Below are positions 1 through 12,382 of a DNA stretch of 64,000 nt, piece by piece (within the stretch, counting starts at the first letter, position 1; each line of letters starts with the position of its first letter). Made by a program: the position numbers and the translations under genes. The stretch comes from Larix kaempferi (taxonomy: Eukaryota; Streptophyta; Pinopsida; Pinales; Pinaceae), in the NCBI GenBank assembly GCA_027924585.1, contig BSBM01000870.1, positions 2,604,001-2,668,000 on the forward strand, read 5' to 3'. Below the pieces are notes generated by a model. The model was not told where the DNA came from. It searched no databases and worked only from the letters and a program-made list of their open reading frames with translations.

Positions 1-2392
1 CTATCCCGTCCCTTCAATGGAACAAATTCTCCAGATCGTATCAGAATCAAAACTCTTTTCTCTTCTTGATGGTTTCACTGGTTACAATCAAGTATTAGTA
101 GCTAAATAAGACCGTCTTAAGACTACTTTCCACACTAAGTGGGGAAATTTCGCATACCCAAGAATGCCATTCGGCCTGATAAACGCGGGAGCTACATTTC
201 AGCGAGCAATGGACATCGCCTTTCGAGGATTGGCAGGTCACTGTGTTGTGGTCTATTTAGATGATGTGACATTTTTTTCAAAGAAAAGAGAAGATCATGT
301 GGTTCATTTAAAGTAGATTTTTTATCGTTGCCGAAAATATGGTATCTCTTTAAATCCCAATAAGAGTGTGTTCGCTGTTCTCAAAGGTAAACTGTTGGGA
401 CACATCATTTCAAAAAGGGGAGTTTCAATAGATCAAGCGAGAGTACAAGATATCAATAAAATTCCCATTCCTCATAATAAGAAATCCATGCAATCATTTA
501 TGGGCACCATCAATTTTGTCCAAAGATTTGTTCCAGATTTCGCGCAAATTGTTAAACCTTTGCAGCAAATGGTCAAGCAAAGTATACAGTTCAAGTGGAC
601 AGACTTAGAAAAGGATGCATTCAGAGACATTAAGGCAACCATAGTTAAGGCTCCTTCCTTAAGAAGCCCAGATTTTGACAAAGATTTTATCTTATATACT
701 TTTGCTTCAGATGACTCTCTCACGACTATGATCACACAAAAGGTAGAATTAGGAGATGAGTACCCAATCTCGTTTATGAGCACTGGTCTGCAAGATGATG
801 AACTCAATTATCCCATTGTTGACAAACATGCGTATGTTGTTTTCAAAGCAGTCAAATAGTTCAGACCATATATTCTTAAGAACAGAACTAAAGTTTTAGT
901 ACCTCACCCAGTTGTTAGATCCCTTTTCGTTCAAAAGGAATTGGGAGAAATAAGGGGAAACTGGGTCACGGTTCTTCAAGAATATGATTTAGAATTTAAA
1001 CCAGCCACCATCATTAAGGGACAAGGCCTGTGTAAATTGCTTACAGAGCATCCGATTGATGAAGAGTAGCATTGGAAGAATGAAGCCGAGCTGAATTCAG
1101 TTGAGGTATGTCCCATTTTCACAGCTCCTGAATCATGGTATGGAGATCTAGTGCATTATTTGCAGCAAGGATATCTACCAAAACACTGGAGTTCTAAGCA
1201 AAGAAGGGCACTCCGTTTGAAATCAGCAGCCTGTCAAATCATTGATGGAATACTTTTCAGAAAAAATTACGATGGAATTTTTCTTAGATGTCTAGAAAAG
1301 GAAGATGCAAGTAAAATTGTCAAAGAATTACATGATGGCCCCACTGGTGGACACTATTCAGGGGAGACAACAACTCACAAAATACTCAGAGCTGGATATT
1401 ATTGGCCCACTTTATTTCGAGATGCTCATGCTTATGCACAGAATTGTGATATATGCCAAAGAAGTGCGGGGAAACTACCTAAGGCAGCAAGACCCTTGCA
1501 GCTAGTTATTATCTCAAAACCTTTTGAAAAATGGGGTATAGATGTCATTGGAGAGATAAACCCAAAATCTTCTCTACAACATCGATACAACCTAATGGTC
1601 AACGACTACTTCACCAGATGGACGGAGGCTATCCCATTGCGCAAGATCAACAAAGATGCAGTCATCAGTTTCTTGAAAGAGAACATCATAACCAGGTTTG
1701 GGGTTCCAATTTCCCTAGTATTTGATAATGCTACCTATTTCTCATCTTTCAAAATAAATGAATTTGTTTATGAATGGGGAATTAAACTGCATTATTCATC
1801 CAATTATTACCCTCAAGGAAATGGATTAGCTGAATCTTCAAACAAAAACCTCATCTGAATTCTCAAGAAGACTATGATAGAAAATCAGCAAAGTTGGCAT
1901 ATAGCTCTCCCAAATGCCTTATGGGCAGATAGGGTGACTCCAAAAAACGCATTAGGGGTTTCCCCTTACACCCTAGTCTATGGCAAGGAAGCCATCCTCC
2001 CTCCCAATATCTTGCTTCCATCCTTACAGTTGTCCCAAGCTTCTCAAGGGTCTGGTAGTCAAGTCTTACAATCCAGGATCAATTCCTTGCTTCAACTTGA
2101 AGAAGCCCGATAGAAAGCTAAAGACTGGTTTCATCAACACCAAGATATAGTCAAAAGATGGTTCGATAAAAGGAAATCTAGTAAAAGAAGTTTTGAAGTG
2201 GGCGATTTAGTCCTGAAATAGGACCATAATCATGAGGGCAAGGGGATGCACACAAAATTCCAACACTTATGGATAGGCCCTTACAAAATCTCTGCAAAGC
2301 TTGGCCCATCCACTTACAAGCTGACAAACCTCCAGGGAGAGGAAGTAACCCTTCCTCTCAATGGCCTCGCCTTGAAACAATACTTTGCATAG
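1..2392 (+). pseudogene. pol: gypsy pol fragment: RT, RNase H, integrase
   Basis: A single reading frame runs from base 1 to the stop at 2390-2392. The RT catalytic motif YLDD is at 254-265, followed by the RT thumb and an RNase H-like part (about 480-1060). An HHCC integrase zinc finger lies near 1330-1470 (with CDIC about 1447-1458). The integrase core retains D (GIDVIG, about 1537), D (FDNATYF, about 1720) and E (GLAESSNK, about 1826). The C-terminal region (WIGPYKIS, about 2272) has no chromodomain after it. In-frame stops at 107, 314, 857, 1067, 1856, 2111 and 2219 break it, yet I see no frameshift. The copy is inactive, and its N-terminal part lies outside the window. Confidence 0.92.
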
Positions 2393-5300
2393 TCCCAATG
2401 AGACTTTCTATACATAAATAAAGGTTTTCTTTTGTTTTATTTTAGTCTTTTGTTTTCTGTGTTTCATCTAAATTGCCTTTTCCCCTCATCACTTGAACTT
2501 TTGTACAAATTTGTTTCCCTGAAAATGCCTGCAATTGGGCCTCTCGTGAAGGTAGATCTCTTAAGAAATATCATGACCCGTGGAACTTGAAGTATATCCT
2601 ATCAAGAAAGTTTACCCATGCATTTTTGGTTTTGCTGATCGTTATCCAGAATGAAGAGATCTTGTTCTGTTGGTCACACTACCCTTGTTGAAATAGCAGA
2701 GGCCTATGACTATCTTTATCACTATGTTCGAGCTCCATCCACCCTCACACTTAAAAGCATCTCAAGGGGATCACTATGGTTGGATCCACGGAAAGGAAGC
2801 ATGTCTTGAAGGCATAGGGTATTGAAGTGACTCCATGCTGTAAATCAAAATCCAAAAGGCTTATAATCAAGGGTCTATTTTCCAAAAAATTCTCACCTCA
2901 ATCAAAGCATGGCTGGGATAAATGCAAAACGTTCAAATCAAGAAAGCTATCCAAAAGGCTCAGCTCAAGCTAGGTTTTTCTCCGTTCGTGAGGCTTGAAA
3001 AATCAATAAAATATCTCGCTCACACAAAAGGACACTATGGATTGAAGAACCAAAATCAAAGATCAAAATTCTAAGGAAAATATGTCTGGAAGGCTCAAAT
3101 AGCAAAAAGCTGTCAAATTCGTAAATATCCAAAAGGATGCATGCAGCATGGGAATGAGGAACAAGAGCAATAGTGTCTACGAGATGTTGTTACAATCCTG
3201 TGGATTCCAACAGTAGTGGTCTTCTGAAGGATGTATCTTCTAAAATGAATCTCATATTTTGGCCCTTGGAAATTTTTAAAGATATCTTTATCAAATCTCC
3301 CTTGTCCCGATGACCAACGGATAAAGCGACTACTTCCTTCGCCGAGTTTCAAACGCCCAAGTTGAATGCTGCACATGAGGTGAACACCTTATAAAAGAAT
3401 CCTTCCGGTGAACAAGAGAGTTTTCCAGAGATCTGTGTTTGCCAGCAATTCGCCAATTGTTGTTGATACAACAACCCTCCCCAAAATTTTGAAGATATTT
3501 GGGGCGCCTCCTTTCAATGCTTTTGTAGAAATTTTTTTCCTTTGTCTCTCGAGTTTATTTCTTTCTCTAACTTGACAGTTTTTCATCACCTGTTTCCAAA
3601 AGAGTTCTCTCAATGATTTTTCTGAGGAAAAATCAGTCTTTTCTCTTCAGTGCGTCTTTTAGTTTTAATTCACTCGCTGTAGCACAAGTTTCTATACTTA
3701 CATACTCTGCCACTTTGGCATGCCTCCAAAAGATAAATTCCCCGCCCGACGCAGACTATAATCACAAGTCCTCCGTCTAACGCGTACCTTGGCTCTAACT
3801 TAGCCACCCTTTTGGACAAAGTCTCAAGTCTTTTATTCGACGCGCATATTTTTAGCACAAGTTATAACCATTCCTCGACCGCCAAAGGCACTGTAACTAT
3901 CCTTATCTTCCCCGCCTTGAAGCTATGTGTCACCTTCTTGGAAGTATTAAGAGTTGGTGCATTCCTCCCAACGCAAGCATTGATGATAAAATCGACACCA
4001 TTGGCGCAGGAGCTATACTTATCATCCCCCCTTACAATGTTGCGCTTGGTCTCTTTTGATAGCCCAAACTCTGGGGTAGCTTTAGGAGCGCATCTGTAAT
4101 GGAAGGATCGTCGCGTGAGCGTGAGATTTAATGTTCAAACCTACACTTAGCACATAACACCTAAGATATGATCGCCACCTTAGCGCAGGATTTAAATAAC
4201 TTTAGGTGCTTGGTGCGAAACGTCTCCTCAACCCTTGTGCACCGGCGAGGTTGGTGGGGTCGTTAATAGAGCCATGTGCCATTTTAATGGAAAAGCACCT
4301 TGAGCCCCGTAAAATTAAATCTACCAACCTATCGTCGTATGTGACATAAATGCCACCCTTATTTAAACAAATGCAACGGGTTTTTCAATACATTTTATAT
4401 TCACCGAGCAACCGGAGTTTCCCATTTTAATCAAGAGTGAGATTTTCTATTTGTCGAGCGCCTATGGATTCATATCCTGCCTTGGAACATTCACCCTCGA
4501 CGGACCCTGCCAGTCTGATAGGTAGGCTCTATGCCCCTTCTTTTTCGTGAACTTGTTTTACACCATAGGGATTTCTTTGAATAAATATTCAAGAAGATTT
4601 TAGGGCATATAGAGCGATTGCTCCCGTCTTTGATCCCAGAAATGAGAATCCGAATTCGCCCTACGTGAATCGAAACCCGGAGAGATTTATCCCCACCTAC
4701 AAGCATGAACTCTGTCCTATCGTCATGTCCTCGACGTCCTGAGTAAGTTTTTCATCCACCTTGATATCCTTGAATTGTCCTAGCAGTGCCTTAGCGGCCG
4801 CAAAGGTTTTCACTCAAACCCGTAGAAGCCACGGCATCCCACGCAAAATGAAACTCCCCGCCAAGCATCTAATGCGTGTAAAACCCAATCCTTCCCGTTC
4901 CTTACAGCTAAAGCTTCATCTTGTGAACACTGAGGTACTCTACTCAACCGAGAGCAATGTTCATTCACACCAAAGGCGCGTAAAACCCCTAATGCTCGGC
5001 CAAAATTTCGTTAGGATATGTTAAAATAACCCATTGCACCCACTTAGAACCTTGATAAACTAGCCCAGAATTCTAACTCGTAGAAGCCAACATCTGCGGG
5101 GTTTACCCATCTTCTACGAAATCTCCACTGTCAGCTCCCGACACATAAAATGTTAAACACTGACGCATTGTAAATATCGCATGCATAATGTTAAGCTCTA
5201 GCGCAGAAATAAGGTTAGGATAGCGCATGCAAAGTTGTTTGGACTAGCGCACAAATTTTTTTAGCTTTGGCGCATGGATAAAATTGGGGCGCTGGCTCAC

Positions 5301-5719
5301 GAAATATTTTAGGTATTAGTGCACAAGATCCCACTGGTACCCCAGCACGCATTAGATCATTGATCTTAGCGTGCGCAGAATCCCAAGCATGGCTCAAAGC
5401 TCTATTTAGGCACTAGCACAGAAATCTTCATTAGACTCGCGCAAGTTTGTGTGACATTTCAGGGGATACCTACACGTTGAAAATGAATGGCGCAGATTAA
5501 AAGAAGATCTTGCTCGTGATTCCTTGTCTTTTCTTTTAGCATAGAATGGAATCGTTGAATTAAGCTTAAGCTTGAAATGAAGATAATTATGATTTTTTAA
5601 GACAGCTTCTATATTGTTAAAATTTTACATTTTGGCTCTGCCATAGAGTGTTGTTAATGCTTGAAGAAATGGTCTAACTAAAGTCTTTTTGACATTTCCT
5701 TTCTCACCACAGGATTACC
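2393..5719 (+). other. Non-coding spacer between pol and the extra ORF
   Basis: About 3.3 kb without a convincing coding region; the short ORFs on either strand resemble no protein family. Short motifs recur, for example TCCAAAAGG near 2850, 2952 and 3129. Towards the 3' end the base GCGCA recurs irregularly (see the repeat at 5150-5460). Long 3' non-coding regions with tandem repeats are known from plant Tat-type elements, which fits but does not prove the assignment. Confidence 0.5.
5150..5460. repeat. Diverged GCGCA-periodic repeat
   Basis: The pattern (t)agcgca or tggcgca recurs roughly every 30-45 bases, for example near 5195, 5222, 5247, 5270 and 5440, with mutated versions between. 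Similar GCGCA words occur from about 4000. It looks like an old minisatellite. CpG-to-TpG decay (AGTGCA, AGCACA) would explain the degenerate units. Confidence 0.4.
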
Positions 5720-8700
5720 ATGCATAGGAAGTCAACAAAGAAGAAGGCAGCGCAGAATGTAACCTCAGACTCAGAGGTTGAAATCCTATTAGATACTTCT
5801 CTCGTGACGATGTTTGCTAACACACAAGCTACCACTAGTGTTTCCCTTGGGAGCTCCGCCCCTAAATTTCAATGGGGTGATCTATACAGATTCATCATGG
5901 CACAAGATAGTACAACAACCTCCATAGAGGATGCTCTAGTGTATGCCAACATCAGAAGGTCCTTTTTGCATAAGGCAACAACTCGGCCAGAATTGTTCCC
6001 TTGTTCTAAAATTATTGGATGGCTAATTCCTAACATTCGGACTGATACACGGCTCATGAATGATAAAAATGGGTTGAGCCTAGCATCTTTCACTCCCGAG
6101 CATGTCACTGCTGCCTACAGATTGCCTTCACCCAGGGCTTGTTTTGATGATGATTGGATAACAAAACATCCAATGAACCCACTAGAATCTACCCGTAAGA
6201 TGATGATAAATGATAGGTAGATTAGGAGGAGGTAGAACAATGAATATGAAAGCAACCTCCTAAAGACCCCTTACAGACTCATCATTCTGATGTTGAGTCG
6301 GCTCTTCCGCATGCCTAATGGCAATATGTTTAAGATCGGATGGGTGCCGGTAATGTTTCATATAGCCATGAAAGGCACCATCTTCAACTAGGCTGAAATA
6401 ATTTCAGATAGCCTTTCCTCGCAGCTATCAGCAGCCCAAGGAGGACTAACCCAAAAGAATGCAGATTTCTTGATGTCTTCATACGTGATTGACTTCCTGT
6501 TAAGCAAGCATTTGTTCCCGCACTTGGGTTGCTCATAAAAGTCAAATGAAATAGCTCTCTTCTTGGCTTATTAGTGTACATGGGAAAGTAGACACGCAAA
6601 CCACTACAAGATGGTTTGTGAAAGGTTTATCATGCCATTGTACCCACTTATTTTTGTCCAAGAACCAGATTGTATGTCGGAGAATGCAATTCCTATCATT
6701 GAACAATTCAGGGACTATTATCACAGTTCAGAAGGCACATACATCAAGATGAGTGGAGGAACTCATGATCCATTTATGTTCCCTCAATATGTTACAGATT
6801 TTGTAATTCACAAGGAGGCTGTGAGATAACTCTTCAACACCGACGCAATAATTAAGTTCTTAACAGACCAGAGGAGGGGCATGTATCCTCCCATGCCATT
6901 TACCATCAGATCTTGCAACCTCCCGAGAGAAAGAGACAGGGAAAATTACGCTCAAGTCCTAAAAGTTTTCCATTTTGGCTTGGTCCCTTTCAGAAGGCAT
7001 GACCCTAATGGTGCAGTAAGCCAGCATTGTCTTGACCTCAAGATCTCCTTTGAATATTCTCATGTTGTGGACCGAGATGAGAAATTCTTTAGGAGCGCCC
7101 ACAACCTAACTGAGCTAGGAAAGTGTTACAAAAAGAAAGTTGTGAAAGATCCGAGCCCCAAACCTGTCGGTTTGATCCAAAGAGAGTAGGAGGCATCGAC
7201 ATCACAATCAGGGGACCCATTAGAATTGGAGCAAGACAGAGTGCCCCAAGAGCAAGCTCTCAAGCAGCAGTAGGACCAAGAAGAAGCAATAATTCAAGGT
7301 GAGCTAGCTAACAAGCTTCAACAAGAGGAGATTCCAAGGAAGCAACAGGAGCAAGCCTCTCATTGAAACAATAGGAAGAGGTTGCCAGGATCCAGAAGGA
7401 AGAAGAAGATCGGGTGTCCCAAGAGAAAGCTGCCAAGCAACAGCATGAGGAAGAAGAAAGGCCCCTAAATGAAGGAGCAGATGGATTGCAGACCCAGCAA
7501 GAAGAGTCAGCAGGAGAGAAGGAGAAAGAACAGACAGAGATGTCTCTTGAGCTGGAGCCATCCACTTCGATAGATATGGAGGTGGACCCACCATTGATAT
7601 ACACTCTAGGTGGAACTCGGGAAGAATGTGTCTATTTAGGGATCTTAGCGCTGACCCCATATAACCCTAGGAAGCAGCGCAGAGTAGCAGACCTGGATAC
7701 TCTATATTTCAATGAGCGGAAAAGGACCATCATTGATAGGAGGCTAAAGAAAATGGAAGGCAAAACAAAGAATATGGAAACCAAGGAGGAAGAATATGAA
7801 TTATGGATAATAGAGAAAACATTGGTCCAAGGAACTGATGCCGACCCCACGTTCCAATCCCAATGCACTGTAGCCTCAGCTAAGGCAACTAAAGCCAATA
7901 TTGATTTTTTGAAAGGTGAGATAAAGCATTACAGGGAACAATGTTTTAAGATCAGAGATGATAGAAAGAGGGAGGTGTTGGAAGAAAACAAATTGAAAGA
8001 GAAATGCAATGAGTTGTTATGAGAGCATCTAGTGCTAAATTCGGGATTTATCCACCTTGAGAATGAAAAGAACTCCTTAGAAATGCAGTTGGCTATCTTT
8101 GGAGATGAACTGAATAATCTAAAAGCTCAAATAGTAGAATTGGAGGAACTCGAAGCAAGCAGGGCTCAGCGAATTCATCTTTACCAACAGGAGTATGAAG
8201 GGCTGATTCAAGAAAAGGAACAATTGGGGAAACAACTCATAGAGGCAGTGGAGGACCAGAAAAATTTATCCACATTTCACAAACAAGCATGTGAAATGCG
8301 TATTAAAATCCATCAGCTGCTAGTACTAATCTCGGAAGAGATTTGGAGCGTGAAAGATATGATTAAGAAAATGACAACCATTGAAACCAAAGCCCTAAAA
8401 ACCAAAGAAAGGTTTGCAAGTCATGTAGAGGAGCTGAAACGACAATCTGAATGGAAAAAGGGAAAATCTCAACTCCCTTCACACTTACGCGCCGCTACAG
8501 GAGATGAATTGGACGTGGATATAGGGATCCTTGAATTCGCCAGGGATTGCGGCACCATGCTAAGTTTGGAAATCAGGAAGACGATCCACAAGTGTTGTTC
8601 ATTCTACTCCACACTCAGGGAATCACATAGCAAGTGTCATCTGATTCTTCCTGCCTCCATTTATGATTTCCCAAAGGAAGAAGACCGATTGTTCGAGCTG

Positions 8701-9024
8701 GACGAAGTCTTGGCTTTTATCAAAAAGATAGAAATATTGGCTCAGGACGAATTTCAACAGTTCATTTTCCATCCTGTAGTACATATTCACTTCCTAGAAG
8801 CAATGGCTAAAGAAGCCACAGAGGGAAAAGCGCTGATTAAATCGGACCTACGCAAACATGAAATAGCGTCCCAGGCAACAGTATCTTCCCGTAGCAATAT
8901 TATCGTAAAATATATCAACCAATGGACCACATACATTCAAGGTATAGATGGCCCGATACTTGCAAGCGAGCCAGTTGGTAGAGGTGAGTCTTTAAGTCAG
9001 CAGGCAGAAGCCCCAGCAGAATAG
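5720..9024 (+). pseudogene. Extra ORF of a retroelement, unknown function, coiled-coil C-terminus
   Basis: I do not recognise the family. Joining the frames gives roughly 1,100 codons. The first part (5720-7360, frame 2) is globular-looking, with segments such as PMNPLESTRKMM and FIMPLYPLIFVQEPDCMSEN. Next come a Gln/Glu-rich linker (about 7200-7560) and a heptad-like coiled coil (about 7680-8480, many E/K/L/Q), ending in another globular part (about 8500-9024). In-frame stops are at 6218, 6233, 6389, 6536, 6572, 6827, 7187, 7271, 7372 and 8020. One frameshift lies near 7345-7372. I see no signal peptide or clear membrane helix, so an envelope-type role has no support. Plant LTR elements are known to carry additional ORFs; this is probably one, broken after insertion. 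Confidence 0.7.
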
Positions 9025-9050
9025 ATAGATCATTTTTACTTTGTTTAAAT

Positions 9051-9061
9051 AAAAGGAGGAG
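9051..9061 (+). promoter_or_regulatory. Candidate polypurine tract
   Basis: An eleven-base purine run of As and Gs lies 27 bases after the extra ORF stop, in the right place for priming plus-strand synthesis. No LTR start can be confirmed next to it, so the call is tentative. Confidence 0.3.
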
Positions 9062-9179
9062 CTGAAATTCTACCTTTTGTATAAATGCTTTAAAGGGACA
9101 GCTGGCTATCATTTTGTTTTATATGAAAGGTGTCCCACGAATCTGGGAAATAGGCAATTACACACCAAAATCCAAATTA

Positions 9180-9281
9180 GAAGCTTCTAGTGCTGGAGCA
9201 ATTGAACCTTTTTCATCCAAAAAATGTATCCACGGGGGAGGTTTTAGTAGATTCCTCATGCAGACAAAGAAAGGGCGTTGA
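9180..9281 (+). pseudogene. FPP C-terminal fragment, copy A
   Basis: Thirty-four codons including the stop match the last codons of the longer FPP fragment at 11378-11974, both ending in a basic tail (TKKGR) and TGA. The 3' flank to about 9520 is also shared. Upstream the match stops abruptly next to the gypsy element, so this copy lost the rest of its exon, perhaps through the same event that truncated the element. Confidence 0.65.
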
Positions 9282-9520
9282 CAGGGTCCAGTTATCCAAT
9301 TTGATGAAGTTTGTACAAACCTCCTCCCGCCACTCTTCCCCCCATTATTTTCATTTCAACTTTCATACTATTTTGATGCATCTGGATAACTTGTTAGAAG
9401 GTTATTCCAACTTTTATTGTACCATATGAATGATATGGATTTGGCATTCTCGTTGTTCATTACCATACCTGGCAATTATGCATTGGTATTTTTTTGAGTT
9501 GTAATTGAGTTATTAGGTTG
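9180..9520 (+). repeat. Duplicated block, part 1, copy A (partner 11873-12211)
   Basis: About 340 bases align over their whole length with 11873-12211, covering the FPP tail and its 3' flank. Differences are scattered substitutions and a few one- or two-base gaps, so the duplication is not recent. Confidence 0.85.
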
Positions 9521-9820
9521 ACTCGTTAATACTGCTGCTCCAAAGTTGATATCTGGCTCACATCTAGTGATCTACTAAGTGACGTGTGTGTGAGGTGTTT
9601 TATACGGAAAGGAAAAGGTTGCTTGAAGTGATCATATCTCTTTTGGACTGTACTAGAATATGATTGTCTAAATATGGTGATCTCCTATCTCTTTTATAAA
9701 ACTCTTTCTTGAGGATGTTAGTAATCTAAAGGATACTTTGCATCATATAAATTTCAGGTTGACCATCTTGCTATGACCTCCTTATGTCTTATGCAAGAAT
9801 ATAATCTGTCGACCATTTTA
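9521..9820. other. Unassigned spacer in duplicated block A
   Basis: Three hundred bases without recognisable content. At the matching place copy B carries the DEG7 fragment and its flanks (12212-13409), so the copies differ by insertion or replacement here. Confidence 0.5.
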
Positions 9821-10463
9821 TATTAGCTTGTCTATGCAGAAAGAACTGGGCTCTCTTTCCCTATTTTTCTGGTTCAGGGCCTTCCACGTTGCTTATCAAG
9901 GAAGAAATGCATCAGGGAGAGATTGCTAATTCTAACACCTTGGGATTTGATCTTGCCCCATCTCCATTTCAACCTCTTTGACATAGAATGAGGTTTTGGA
10001 AGTTGTTAATAAAAAGGTTTACTTGTTTGATCCCACCGGCGAGTTCCTTGATTGATATTGCTATAATTTTATAACATGATATGGTCTTTCAGTAGACCTT
10101 GGGATCGCTAGGTTTCCCACCATGCTTATAAGTGGGGGTTTTTGTAAAGAAAACTTGAATTTGAGGAGAATGTTACATCAACAGGTAGAGAATAAAGGTG
10201 AAGTTAACAGTCAAGTTGTTTCCCAAAGAGTGTTGCTTAGTTATAGATAATAAGAGGCTAAAGGCATATTTTTACAGGTTATGGCATATCCAGTGCCCTA
10301 GAATGACAAAATGTGAGCCTTTGCAACTGCTATTGTCAACAGTACTTAGCCAAAGTAGAATATAATAGAATTACGTGCATGTGCATTGAATAGATCAATC
10401 ACTAAAATTTTCCTCAGAATAATTTGCATGGATTTGACACTCTTATGCAGACATTATGTATGG
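9821..10463 (+). repeat. Duplicated block, part 2, copy A (partner 13410-14053)
   Basis: About 640 bases align with 13410-14053 in the same order and orientation as part 1. Shared landmarks include a stretch around TTCAGGGCC (about 9875 and 13463) and the end at CATTATGTATGG. I see no recognisable protein in either copy. Confidence 0.8.
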
Positions 10464-10510
10464 ACCATGGTGTGAAACCTAAGCCAAATTTGGATTACAC
10501 TTTGACACTC

Positions 10511-10941
10511 AGGGTTATGTTTGTCGTGCCACAATTATCTATTGTGTATGATACCTTAAAAATGCATAGGAACAATTGGTTTTGCACAAGCATTCACCAG
10601 AATATATATAATTTAAAAATAGATGTGCATGAGCCAGTGATATGACACAAGGCTTGGGCCCCACGTGGTGATGTTCATTGGAGTGTAGCCCTCTTGTAAA
10701 TACAGATCCCTCTATTTTGGGATATGGGTTGACCTAACTCATCTACTGTATTAAACTTGTGTGCACACTTTATGAGTGTAGGAGTATGTTTGTAGGGAAA
10801 CATTTACCTTTCGTGTATGATTATCTAAAACTTCATATGCACAACCTGGTTTTTCATAGGCCTTCACCGGAATCCCTCTATTTTCAAAATAGATGTGCAG
10901 GAGCCAGTGATAAGACACAGGGATTGAGCTCCATAGGTCTT
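10511..10941 (+). repeat. Tandem pair, period about 270 bp
   Basis: The segment 10511-10672 is repeated in diverged form at 10781-10941. Both carry ATAGATGTGCA(T/G)GAGCCAGTGATA followed by a GACACA stretch. No coding meaning is apparent. Confidence 0.55.
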
Positions 10942-11060
10942 GGTGTCGAAATGCATGGGTTGGGGTAGGTGGTGTGGAAAAATATAATTTTGATTCACTA
11001 CATATTCAACCGGCTACTGGGGAGTCAATGGGAGTTCATCATCATGGAATGGTCGGCCTA

Positions 11061-11250
11061 TTTAGCTTAAATAAAATCTGCTAAAGTTCCTTGAAATAAA
11101 AATATTGTAAACTACATCCATTTTACTCTCAAACAATTGGACTTTGGAGGAACATACTTTTAGCTTAAATAAAATCTGTGAAAGTTCATTGAAATATAAA
11201 TATTGTAAACCACATCCAATTTACTCTCAAACAATTAAAATTTGGACAGC
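11061..11250 (+). repeat. Tandem pair, period 98 bp
   Basis: TTTAGCTTAAATAAAATCTG starts at 11061 and again at 11159. Both units continue through a shared ACATCCA(T/A)TTTACTCTC segment with few differences. Confidence 0.75.
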
Positions 11251-11377
11251 TTACAAAATGTTGGCCTATTAAAAAAAATTAAAATCTTGCTAATGTTTAA
11301 TATCATCATCTATTGGACACAATAAAGAAACAGATTCAAGTGTTCCTAATTTTTTGGTCAATGAATTTTGTATGCAG

Positions 11378-11974
11378 GAAAGAGATATTTTAGCTGCTAC
11401 CAAGAAGCTTAGTGAATGCCAACAAACAATACTTGCTTTAGAGAAGCAATTAAATGTTCTTGCTTCTCCAAGTGACTCTAAAGATGTTCCATTTTAGTCA
11501 TCTTCAGGTTCCCCATCACTTGAAAAAATTAATCCAAGAATAAATCAACGTGCCTCTCTCTTTGACCACATGCAAGCTTAAAATACAACTGAGGAATCTC
11601 AGGACTGTCCACCTAAGTCGCCAAAACCAAAATAAGTTTTGTAGCCAAAAACTGAGAATGATGAAAATTCTCAGCAAGAGTCATGTACTCCAAGGAAGAG
11701 TAAAAGTGGATTACTTTATGGTTGGCAGATACCCACAAATTCCCCAGATATTGATTCTCAGAAACATGTTCAAAACAATACTAGTGGAGGAAACTCTCAC
11801 ACAGCTTCAAATATTACCTTAGACATATCTCCAGCAAAATTCTTTACTATGAAGAAAAAAAGTTCAGCAAATGAATCTTCTAGTGCTGGAGAAATTGAAT
11901 GTTTTTCATCCAAAAAACATAGCCATGGGGGATTTTTTAGTAGATTCCTCATGCGGACAAAGAAAGGGCGTTGA
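11378..11974 (+). pseudogene. FPP (filament-like plant protein) C-terminal exon fragment, copy B
   Basis: One frame of 198 codons ends at TGA 11972-11974. The start resembles the end of the FPP coiled-coil family (DUF869): ILAATKKLSECQQTI followed by KQLNVLAS. A Ser/Pro-rich linker and a basic tail (FFSRFLMRTKKGR) follow, also typical of FPP C-termini. A good splice acceptor (TTTGTATGCAG) sits directly upstream, so this is a genomic exon rather than a processed copy. In-frame stops (after DVPF, after DHMQA, and two near 11630) disable it. FPPs are long coiled-coil proteins linked to plant microtubule or filament structures. Only the last exon is present. Confidence 0.72.
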
Positions 11975-12211
11975 AAGAGTCCATTTATCCAATTTGATGA
12001 AGTCTGTACAAACCTCATCCCCCCACCCTTCCTCCATTATTTTCATTTCAACTTTCTTACTATTTTGATGCATCTCGATAAATTGTTAGAAGGGTATTCC
12101 AACTTTTATTGTACCATATGAATGATATGGATTCGTCATTCTTATAGTTCATTACCATACCTGGAAATTATGCATTGGTATTTTTTGAGTGGTAATTGAG
12201 TTATTAGGTTG
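11873..12211 (+). repeat. Duplicated block, part 1, copy B
   Basis: Partner of 9180-9520. It covers the FPP C-terminal codons and the flank ending in TTATTAGGTTG. Confidence 0.85.
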
Positions 12212-12382
12212 GTTGTCTCACAAGTTACTCAGACACCGCAGATGCAATCCATGATTCTTCATGTCACTAACATCAACTGTCGAATAATAGAAAAAGTGGG
12301 CTATGAAATGAAAACTGAAACAGTGCTAGGTAGAAATGCATACTAGAGATGCCCATGTAGATATCATCGGGAAGAGAAGTGG

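Larger units (their letters stand above)
1..9110 (+). mobile_element. Decayed Ty3/gypsy LTR retrotransposon, 3' part
   Basis: The window opens inside reverse transcriptase. RT, RNase H, integrase, a 3.3 kb spacer and a 3.3 kb extra ORF follow on the same strand. A purine run at 9051-9061 just after the last ORF could be the polypurine tract. No 3' LTR can be delimited, because sequence matching a host FPP gene starts at 9180. Joining pol and the downstream ORF into one element rests on shared strand, similar decay and the candidate tract; it is inference. No chromodomain is seen after integrase, which fits Tat/Athila-like plant gypsy elements with long 3' regions. Confidence 0.7.

Noticed and set aside
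5720-9024. Envelope-like protein
   Set aside because: No signal peptide, membrane helix or cleavage site is visible; coiled coil alone is not enough.
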